From contig CANKWG010000160.1 of NCBI GenBank assembly GCA_947487325.1, forward strand, positions 1 to 5,187: a stretch of DNA of 5,187 nucleotides, written 5' to 3'. The position numbers and the translations under genes were made by a program. This DNA comes from Oxalobacteraceae bacterium. GTDB lineage: Bacteria > Pseudomonadota > Gammaproteobacteria > Burkholderiales > Burkholderiaceae_D. The notes beneath the pieces were generated by a model. That model worked only from the letters and a program-made list of their open reading frames with translations. It was not told the DNA's origin and made no database searches. Positions 1-5,187 of this stretch are shown in pieces; position 1 is the stretch's first letter, and each line of letters opens with the position of its first letter.

Positions 1-1134
1 CCCGCCAAAACCACCCTCTGGCTGCTGGAGCATACCGATCGCATGCTCTCGCTGATCCTGATCGCCAATACCCTCATCAATGCACTGGTGACGGCGCTGG
101 TGACGTCGATTGCAATTGCTGCGTTTGGCAATAATGAAGAAGTGCTCACCATCGCAACTGCCGTGGTGGCGTTTTTTCTGATTGTGTTTACGGAGATCAC
201 TCCTAAGGTCATTGGCGCGACCTATCCTGAACGGATCGCGTTGCCAGCATCGATGGTGATCAAACCGCTGATCCTGATCGGCCGACCCGTGATCTGGTTT
301 GTGAATCTGTTCGTTCGTCTTATTCTGAAATTAACGCGTATTCGTGCCGGTAGTGAAATGCGTGACCAGCGTTTGTCGCCCGAAGAATTGCGCTCCATGG
401 TGCTCGAGGGTGGCAATTTCATTCCGGTGAAGCACAAGAGTATTTTGCTGAACCTGTTCGATCTTGAACGCGTGACGGTCGAAGATGTGATGACACCGCG
501 TGCGCAGATTGAATCTTTGAATCTCTCTGTGCCAGTAGATGAGATCAAGCATCAACTTACCACCTGTTATCACAACAAGCTGTTAGTGCATGAAGGCGAG
601 GTCAACAAGATCGCCGGCATTCTGCATGTGCGTAAAGCGATGGCGCTACTCAATCAGGAAGATGAGCTGACCGTCGATCATTTCCGGGCTTTGTTGACCC
701 AGCCTTATTTCATTCCGCCCGAGACTGACTTGTTCACCCAGCTGCAGTATTTCCAAGAAAACCAGGAGCGCCTGGGCGTGATTGTGGATGAGTACGGCGA
801 GGTGCAGGGACTGGTGACGCTCGATGACATTATTGAAGAGATGGTGGGTGAATTCACCACCTCCACCCCCAGTGCATCCCGTGCGGATCAGTTCGGATGG
901 GACAAGCAGGGCGAGTGTCTGCTGGAAGGCACAACCTCGCTGCGCGATGTGAACAAACGCCTGAATCTGAATCTGCCAATTGATGGCCCCAAGACGCTGA
1001 ATGGTTTATTGCTGGAGGAGTTGCAGGATATTCCGGAGGCTAGCGTGAGTCTGAAGATTGCTGACTGCGTGATCGAGATTGTTCAGGTGCAGGAGCAGGC
1101 GATTAAGATGGTTAAGCTTTATCGGGTGGGGTAG
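1..1134 (+). CDS. CNNM/CorB-type HlyC/CorC family transporter, 5'-truncated
   Basis: This is an inner-membrane protein of the CNNM/CorB family, whose studied members are linked to Mg2+ transport. The frame is open from base 1, so the gene begins outside the window and 377 residues are visible. From usual family lengths, roughly 45-60 N-terminal residues are missing, including the first membrane helix. Visible residues 15-43 and about 46-64 are hydrophobic, and the family signature TEITPK lies at 64-69 with a further hydrophobic stretch after it. A CBS pair follows: VEDVMTPR at 160-167 marks the first CBS domain, and DEYGEVQGLVTLDD from 263, continuing IIEEMVGE, marks the second. The last ~90 residues match the CorC/HlyC transporter-associated domain (LNGLLLEELQDIPE). 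The ATG at 43 is internal, because the reading frame and family similarity continue upstream of it. The family assignment is secure. The transported ion, and any role in piliation, cannot be told from sequence. Confidence 0.93.
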   Translation, partial: PAKTTLWLLEHTDRMLSLILIANTLINALVTALVTSIAIAAFGNNEEVLTIATAVVAFFLIVFTEITPKVIGATYPERIALPASMVIKPLILIGRPVIWFVNLFVRLILKLTRIRAGSEMRDQRLSPEELRSMVLEGGNFIPVKHKSILLNLFDLERVTVEDVMTPRAQIESLNLSVPVDEIKHQLTTCYHNKLLVHEGEVNKIAGILHVRKAMALLNQEDELTVDHFRALLTQPYFIPPETDLFTQLQYFQENQERLGVIVDEYGEVQGLVTLDDIIEEMVGEFTTSTPSASRADQFGWDKQGECLLEGTTSLRDVNKRLNLNLPIDGPKTLNGLLLEELQDIPEASVSLKIADCVIEIVQVQEQAIKMVKLYRVG

Positions 1135-1171
1135 GCGCTGAAATTTTCTGATTCGAACTTAAAGTCGCTGG

Positions 1172-1191
1172 ATCCCGGCTTTCGCCGGGAT
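1172..1191. repeat. 20-bp perfect palindromic interspersed-type repeat
   Basis: The arms ATCCCGGC (1172-1179) and GCCGGGAT (1184-1191) are exact reverse complements around a TTTC loop. The flanks (GG before, GACG after) match the commonly seen wider unit. On the minus strand it reads GTCATCCCGGCGAAAGCC followed by GGGATCC, a motif found in many copies in intergenic DNA of various beta- and gammaproteobacteria. Its size and arm layout resemble neisserial dRS3 elements. It sits 37 bp after the corB-like stop and could form a strong RNA hairpin that slows or ends read-through. The next bases (GACGTTGAG) contain no T-run, so it is not a standard intrinsic terminator. It is the only copy in this window. 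Confidence 0.75.
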
Positions 1192-1230
1192 GACGTTGAG
1201 CTAGCTTAGTTAGGTATCCAACTGTTGTAT

Positions 1231-1320
1231 CCACACATCACCCCAAGCCCATTCCCCCACAATCAACCGAGACCACCCGCATCTCAAAAAACAACAAACC
1301 GTTCCCAGCTCTGACACCCG
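1231..1320 (+). promoter_or_regulatory. C-rich, G-poor pilB leader (possible Rho-loading region)
   Basis: By hand count, 1231-1280 contains 27 C and 4 G, and 1231-1320 contains 42 C and 8 G. Flanking coding DNA is not skewed like this. A C-over-G bubble of unstructured RNA is the usual signature of Rho utilisation sites. The position, after the palindrome and before pilB, would suit termination of upstream transcripts or conditional attenuation of pilB. No convincing -35/-10 pair or sigma-54 (GG-N10-GC) promoter was found between 1135 and 1356, although one is expected somewhere there. The regulatory reading is inference; only the base composition is observed. Confidence 0.3.
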
Positions 1321-1356
1321 GCATCATCGGCCCGCGACATCAACCCGCGAGCCTTC

Positions 1357-3072
1357 ATGTCTGTCACCCCTGCATCACAACCACCTGCATCTGCCTTGCC
1401 GCGCGTACTGCTGCAGGCAAAGCTGTTGACGGCGCAGCAAGTGGAAAGCATCACACGCAGCAGCACCAGCGAAAAAATTCCTTTCATCGATTCGTTAATC
1501 AAGAGTGGCGCGCTGCAGCCGGTGGCATTAGCGCAGTTTTGCTCTCAGACCTTTGGTCATCCGCTACTTGATCTCGCCGCACTCGACACCCACTCCCTGC
1601 CCGAAAAAGTTATCGACGACCGCCTGATGCAAACTCAGCGCGTGGTAGTGCTAGCCAAGCGCAGCAACAAGGTATGCGTCGCCATCGCCGACCCGACGCA
1701 AACGCAGGCGCTGGATCAGGTGAAGTTTCAGACGGGTTTGTCGGTGGATCCGGTGATCGTGGCTCAGCCGCAGTTACTGGATCTAATTTCTCGACTGTCG
1801 CAAAGCGCGGAGCAAAATCTCTCCGACATGCTCGGCGACGATCGGGAAAACATCGCACTGATTGATGAATCACCCAGCAATGCCAGCGACACCAGTTCCA
1901 ACGAAATTGATGACGCACCCGTGGTGCGGTTTCTGCAAAAAATTCTGACTGACGCGATCAACATGGGTGCGTCAGATTTGCATTTCGAACCCTTTGAAAA
2001 GTTTTATCGGATCCGTTTTCGGGTCGATGGCATATTGCGTGAAATCGCCCAACCACCGCTCGCCATCAAAGAAAAACTCGCCTCGCGAATCAAGGTGATT
2101 TCGCGTCTGGATATTTCCGAAAAACGTGTCCCGCAGGACGGGCGGATGAAGCTTTCCGTTTCAACTACGCGCAGCATCGATTTCCGGGTGTCGACGCTAC
2201 CTACGCTGTTTGGCGAAAAAATCGTCATGCGAATTCTGGATGGGAGTCAAGCGCAGCTGGGTATTGATGCGCTCGGCTACGACCCTGACCAAAAAGCATT
2301 GCTGCTCGAGGCCATTCAGCGACCCTACGGCATGGTGCTGGTCACTGGCCCTACCGGTTCGGGCAAAACTGTCTCGCTGTATACCTGCTTGAATTTACTC
2401 AACAAACCCGGCATCAACATCGCCACGGCAGAAGACCCTGCGGAAATTAATCTGCCAGGCATCAATCAGGTCAATATCAATGACCGTGCGGGACTGACAT
2501 TTCCGGTCGCACTAAAAGCCTTTTTGCGACAAGACCCAGACATCATCATGGTGGGTGAAATTCGCGATCTTGAAACAGCAGACATTGCCATCAAAGCTGC
2601 GCAAACCGGTCACATGGTCTTCTCAACGCTGCACACCAATGATGCGCCATCAACGCTGACGCGTTTGCTAAATATGGGCGTCGCACCTTTCAACATCGCT
2701 TCGGCTGTCAACATGATTACTGCGCAGCGACTCGCGCGGCGTTTGTGCAGCTGCAAGCAGCCGGTGGACTACGACACTGACACGCTGATTAGCGCCGGAT
2801 TTTCCGAAGATGATCTTGGTGACTGGACTGCTTATCAACCCGGTGGTTGCGAGCACTGCAGCCAGAGCGGTTACAAGGGTCGGGTGGGCGTGTATCAGGT
2901 GATGCCAATCACGGAGGCGATGGAAAAAATCATTCTCGCGCATGGCAGCGCGATGGAGATCGAAGCGCAGGCGCAGCGCGATGGCATCAAGAGTTTACGC
3001 AAATCAGGTCTAGTGAAAGTGAAGCAGGGGCTGACGAGTTTGGATGAGATTTTGGGGTGTACTAATCATTAG
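1357..3072 (+). CDS. pilB: Type IV pilus assembly ATPase PilB
   Basis: PilB is the cytoplasmic hexameric ATPase (GspE/PilB family) that drives pilus extension by acting on PilC at the inner membrane. Its 571 residues are the normal family length. Residues ~15-150 form the MshEN/GspE N-terminal domain, then an acidic linker (~155-188). The N2 domain contains GASDLHFEP at 204-212. The ATPase core has Walker A GPTGSGKT at 331-338 (K337), the Asp box TAEDPAE at 357-363, Walker B DIIMVGEIRD at 395-404 (E401) and the His box GHMVFSTLHTND from 418. The zinc site has C498 and C501 as CxxC, but its first pair is C464 and C466 (CxC), one residue shorter than usual. ATG 1357 is the only usable start: an in-frame TGA at 1312 closes the frame upstream with no GTG or TTG between. 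No clear Shine-Dalgarno precedes it. PilB is favoured over GspE because pilC and pilD follow; GspE is the alternative. Confidence 0.96.
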   Translation: MSVTPASQPPASALPRVLLQAKLLTAQQVESITRSSTSEKIPFIDSLIKSGALQPVALAQFCSQTFGHPLLDLAALDTHSLPEKVIDDRLMQTQRVVVLAKRSNKVCVAIADPTQTQALDQVKFQTGLSVDPVIVAQPQLLDLISRLSQSAEQNLSDMLGDDRENIALIDESPSNASDTSSNEIDDAPVVRFLQKILTDAINMGASDLHFEPFEKFYRIRFRVDGILREIAQPPLAIKEKLASRIKVISRLDISEKRVPQDGRMKLSVSTTRSIDFRVSTLPTLFGEKIVMRILDGSQAQLGIDALGYDPDQKALLLEAIQRPYGMVLVTGPTGSGKTVSLYTCLNLLNKPGINIATAEDPAEINLPGINQVNINDRAGLTFPVALKAFLRQDPDIIMVGEIRDLETADIAIKAAQTGHMVFSTLHTNDAPSTLTRLLNMGVAPFNIASAVNMITAQRLARRLCSCKQPVDYDTDTLISAGFSEDDLGDWTAYQPGGCEHCSQSGYKGRVGVYQVMPITEAMEKIILAHGSAMEIEAQAQRDGIKSLRKSGLVKVKQGLTSLDEILGCTNH

Positions 3073-3119
3073 GTTGGATTTGTTTTTTTAGGAATTTCAC
3101 CATCAATTTTTCCCACAAA

Positions 3120-3125
3120 AGAAGG
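3120..3125 (+). promoter_or_regulatory. Ribosome binding site of pilC
   Basis: AGAAGG lies 8 bases before the ATG at 3134 and is a good match to the Shine-Dalgarno consensus. It fixes the pilC start, since the next in-frame Met is about 80 codons downstream, inside the conserved first cytoplasmic domain. It contrasts with pilB and pilD, which have no comparable site. Confidence 0.75.
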
Positions 3126-3133
3126 CCCCTCCC

Positions 3134-4366
3134 ATGACCACTGCCAGCCCTTCCCGCACCAGCAAAACCGTCAGCAATGAATCCATCTTCGTCTGGGAAG
3201 GAAAGGACAAGTCCGGCCGTGTCGTGCAAGGCGAGTTGCGGGCAGCAAGTGCCGCAAGTGCGAGCGCGAACTTGCGCCGCCAGGGTGTTCTGACTACGAG
3301 CATCAAAAAGAAAAAACTAGCCCGCACAAAAAGTATCAGCGAAAAAGATATCTGCTTCTTTACCCGCCAGCTAGCGACCATGATCAAAGCCGGCGTGCCT
3401 TTGCTGCAGTCATTCGATATTGTCGCGCGCGGCCACGCGAATGCTTCGGTATCGCGCTTGCTGCTCGATATACGCGCCGACGTCGAAACCGGTACCAGCC
3501 TCGCACAGGCGTTTCGTCGTTATCCGCAGTATTTTGATGCGTTGTTCTGCAATCTCGTGAATGCCGGCGAGCAGGCGGGCATTCTGGAAGATTTGCTTGC
3601 GCGGCTGGCCACCTACAAAGAAAAAACCCTCGCTATCAAAAGCAAAATACGCGGCGCAATGTTTTATCCGTTGGCCGTGCTGGCGGTGGCTTTCATCGTA
3701 ACCTCGGTCATCATGATCTGGGTCGTGCCTTCATTCAAAAGCGTATTCGAAAGTTTTGGTGCCGAATTACCTCTCCCTACGCTGATGGTTATCTGGATGT
3801 CAGATCGCTTCGTTGAATACTGGTATCTGCTATTTGGCAGTATCGCGATTGGCGGCGCGCTCTTCATTCGCGCATGGAAAAGCTCGCCGGCACTGCAGGC
3901 CACCACGGATCGCTGGCTGCTGCGCTTGCCCGTGTTTGGCGAGGTCGTACGCAAAGCCGTCATTGCGCGCTGGACGCGTACACTGTCAACCATGTTCGCT
4001 GCAGGCGTGCCCTTGGTAGAATCGCTGGATTCTGTGGGTGGCGCATCGGGCAATGCGGTGTATCTCGAAGCAACGCAGCGCATTAGTTCTGCGGTACGCA
4101 GCGGCACCAGTCTGACAATGGCGATGCAGCAAACCCAAGTATTTCCATCGATGGTGACGCAAATGGTTGCAATCGGCGAAGAATCCGGCGCACTCGATCA
4201 GATGCTACGCAAGGTCGCCGAGTTTTTTGAAGATGAAGTCGATGCCTCTGTCGAATCGTTGGCGTCGTTGATGGAGCCGGTGATCATGGTGTTCCTCGGC
4301 GGACTAATTGGAGGGCTGGTGATCGCCATGTATTTACCGATTTTCAAATTGGGTTCGGTGGTCTGA
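3134..4366 (+). CDS. pilC: Type IV pilus inner-membrane platform protein PilC
   Basis: PilC (GspF family) is the polytopic inner-membrane platform of the pilus machine. It couples the ATPases PilB and PilT to pilin insertion or removal. Its 410 residues match the family. The N-terminal ~20 residues are variable and polar, followed by the typical WEGKDKSGRVVQGELRA segment. The two GspF domains are visible: the first has FFTRQLATM at 75-83 and NLVNAGEQAG at 140-149, and the second has RWTRTLSTMFAAGVPL at 279-294 and MVAIGEESGALDQML at 344-358. Membrane helices are predicted at ~178-198, ~229-247 and ~382-403, the usual three-helix layout. The start is supported by AGAAGG 8 bases upstream. It lies 61 bp after pilB and overlaps pilD by one base, so the three genes probably form an operon. 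GspF of a type II system is the alternative, but is less likely in a B-C-D gene order. Confidence 0.96.
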   Translation: MTTASPSRTSKTVSNESIFVWEGKDKSGRVVQGELRAASAASASANLRRQGVLTTSIKKKKLARTKSISEKDICFFTRQLATMIKAGVPLLQSFDIVARGHANASVSRLLLDIRADVETGTSLAQAFRRYPQYFDALFCNLVNAGEQAGILEDLLARLATYKEKTLAIKSKIRGAMFYPLAVLAVAFIVTSVIMIWVVPSFKSVFESFGAELPLPTLMVIWMSDRFVEYWYLLFGSIAIGGALFIRAWKSSPALQATTDRWLLRLPVFGEVVRKAVIARWTRTLSTMFAAGVPLVESLDSVGGASGNAVYLEATQRISSAVRSGTSLTMAMQQTQVFPSMVTQMVAIGEESGALDQMLRKVAEFFEDEVDASVESLASLMEPVIMVFLGGLIGGLVIAMYLPIFKLGSVV

Positions 4367-4368
4367 TG
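4364..4368 (+). other. pilC stop / pilD start overlap (TGATG)
   Basis: The pilC stop TGA (4364-4366) and the proposed pilD start ATG (4366-4368) share one base. Such overlaps usually mean the second gene is translated by ribosomes finishing the first. No strong Shine-Dalgarno precedes it, only the weak GGTGG at 4357-4361, which fits coupling. It is the main argument for the upstream pilD start. Confidence 0.6.
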
Positions 4369-5187
4369 GCGAATACATTGCTGACCGTGCATGATGCGAT
4401 GTCGCCGACGCTGTCGTCTTCGTTGTCGTCTTCGTTGTCGGGTTCCTTGTCGTCTTTGCTGCCCTCTGCATTGCCTCAAGCGCTATCGGACTCGCTGCCT
4501 CAGTGGCTGATGGCCGCGCCGGGCTATCTGCCCGCCACGCTGGTCTGGGCCGTGATCGGTCTGGTGATTGGCAGCTTTCTGAATGTAGCGATACACAGAC
4601 TGCCGGTGATGATGCAACGCGAAACAGAAAACTTCATCGCCCTCGAAAACGATGAGCCAGCACCGCACACCAGTCGCTACAACCTGATCGCGCCGCGCTC
4701 AGCTTGCCCTTCTTGCGGACACCAACTCTCGGCGTTAGATAATATTCCGGTATTCAGCTACCTCTGGCTCAAAGGGCGCTGTCGCTATTGCCGCGCACCG
4801 ATTTCGCGGCGCTATCCGTCGGTGGAAATCATCACCGCGCTGCTCTCGGCGCTGGTGGTGTGGCAGCTGGGTAGCGAGCTGAAGGGCTTCGCCGCGCTGC
4901 TGCTGGTGTGGTGGCTGATCGCGCTGACCTTCATCGATATCGACACGCAAATGCTGCCCGACGATCTGACCCTGCCGCTTATCTGGCTGGGGTTACTGGT
5001 CAATCTGAGCGGCGGCTTCGTGCCCTTGTCGGACGCGGTGATCGGTGCAGCCGCGGGTTATCTTTCGCTCTGGTCGGTATATTGGCTGTTTCGTTTCGTC
5101 ACCGGCAAAGAAGGTATCGGTTACGGTGACTTCAAGCTGCTCGCCGCGCTCGGCGCCTGGCTGGGCTGGATGGTGCTGCCGTTTATT
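4366..5187 (+). CDS. pilD: Prepilin peptidase / N-methyltransferase PilD, 3'-truncated
   Basis: PilD is the inner-membrane aspartic protease that cleaves the leader of type IV prepilins and pseudopilins and methylates the new N-terminus. The frame stays open to the window edge, with 274 residues visible. From the end of helix 1, GSFLNVAIHRLP (69-80) matches the family N-terminus. The cytoplasmic domain has the zinc cysteines CPSC (C114, C117) and CRYC (C139, C142), then SRRYPSVE at 147-154. The catalytic aspartates are D191 in FIDIDTQMLPDD and D255 in GIGYGDFKLLAALGAWLG. Their 64-residue spacing equals that of D149 and D213 in Pseudomonas aeruginosa PilD. Membrane segments are visible at ~57-75, ~153-168 and ~174-190, with more after 200. 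About 42 residues before the catalytic site exceed the P. aeruginosa protein, made up of a Ser/Leu-rich stretch. In-frame ATGs at 4399 and 4510 (M49) are alternative starts; M49 would give a conventional length, but lacks a clear ribosome binding site. Confidence 0.95.
   Translation, partial: MANTLLTVHDAMSPTLSSSLSSSLSGSLSSLLPSALPQALSDSLPQWLMAAPGYLPATLVWAVIGLVIGSFLNVAIHRLPVMMQRETENFIALENDEPAPHTSRYNLIAPRSACPSCGHQLSALDNIPVFSYLWLKGRCRYCRAPISRRYPSVEIITALLSALVVWQLGSELKGFAALLLVWWLIALTFIDIDTQMLPDDLTLPLIWLGLLVNLSGGFVPLSDAVIGAAAGYLSLWSVYWLFRFVTGKEGIGYGDFKLLAALGAWLGWMVLPFI
4414..4461 (+). repeat. 12-bp tandem repeat encoding Ser/Leu units at the 5' end of pilD
   Basis: Four 12-bp units run in tandem. 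4414-4425 and 4426-4437 are identical (TCGTCTTCGTTG), 4438-4449 is TCGGGTTCCTTG and 4450-4461 is TCGTCTTTGCTG. In the pilD frame they encode SSSL, SSSL, SGSL and SSLL at residues 17-32. The unit is a multiple of three, so gain or loss of copies would change protein length without breaking the frame. On the minus strand the same bases give an arginine-rich shadow frame that is not a gene. Confidence 0.85.

Noticed and set aside
1169..1185. Sigma-54-like promoter (TGG...GC) overlapping the palindrome
   Set aside because: The GG and GC elements are 12 bases apart instead of the required 10, and the bases are explained by the repeat.
1196..1230. Sigma-70 promoter from TTGAGC (1196-1201) and TTGTAT (1225-1230)
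   Set aside because: The spacing is 23 bases rather than about 17 and the -10 match is poor. At the correct spacing the bases (CAACTG) do not resemble a -10 element.
1284..1502. Minus-strand 72-residue open frame covering the pilB leader
   Set aside because: About two thirds of it is antisense to the conserved pilB N-terminal domain, and it shows no recognisable domain or ribosome binding site.
3062..3089. Possible intrinsic terminator after pilB: short inverted repeat CTAAT/ATTAG at the stop codon, then a run of seven T at 3083-3089
   Set aside because: The arms are separated by one base, so at most four weak A/T-rich pairs could form, and the T-run starts about 11 bases after the second arm. 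pilC follows immediately and is expected to be in the same operon.
3664..4107. Minus-strand 147-residue open frame inside pilC
   Set aside because: It lies wholly within pilC, reads as low-complexity antisense without known motifs, and is best explained by codon bias of the real gene.
4198..4479. Minus-strand 93-residue arginine-rich open frame
   Set aside because: It is the antisense of the pilC 3' end and the Ser/Leu repeat of pilD. The Arg runs come directly from the repeat codons, and both plus-strand genes there have strong family evidence.

Overview
The window holds four co-directional plus-strand genes, two of them cut by the window edges. In order they are a CNNM/CorB-type (HlyC/CorC family) membrane protein lacking its N-terminus, then pilB, pilC and pilD, with pilD running off the right edge. 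No tRNA, rRNA, CRISPR array, insertion sequence or phage gene is visible. The protein sequences and the order corB-like, pilB, pilC, pilD fit a Gram-negative proteobacterium, most likely a betaproteobacterium. That placement is inferred from family resemblance and remembered gene order, not from a search.

Layout: positions 1-1134 carry the end of the CorB-like gene, a membrane segment followed by a CBS pair and the CorC/HlyC C-terminal domain. Positions 1135-1356 are non-coding. This gap contains a perfect 20-bp palindrome (1172-1191) of the kind scattered through many proteobacterial genomes, followed by a markedly C-rich, G-poor stretch leading to pilB. pilB (1357-3072) is the hexameric ATPase that powers pilus extension. 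A 61-bp gap with a good ribosome binding site separates it from pilC (3134-4366), the inner-membrane platform protein. pilD (from 4366) overlaps the pilC stop codon in TGATG and encodes the prepilin peptidase/methylase.

How they work together: PilD cleaves and N-methylates prepilins, PilC holds the pilin assembly site in the inner membrane, and PilB hydrolyses ATP beneath PilC to drive pilin polymerisation. The CorB-like protein has no known part in piliation, and its position looks like conserved neighbourhood rather than shared function.

This is a conventional type IV pilus core locus and I see no undescribed system. The points most worth checking are a Ser/Leu tandem-repeat extension at the PilD N-terminus, a CxC in place of the usual CxxC in the PilB zinc site, the palindromic repeat, and the C-rich pilB leader without an obvious Shine-Dalgarno sequence.
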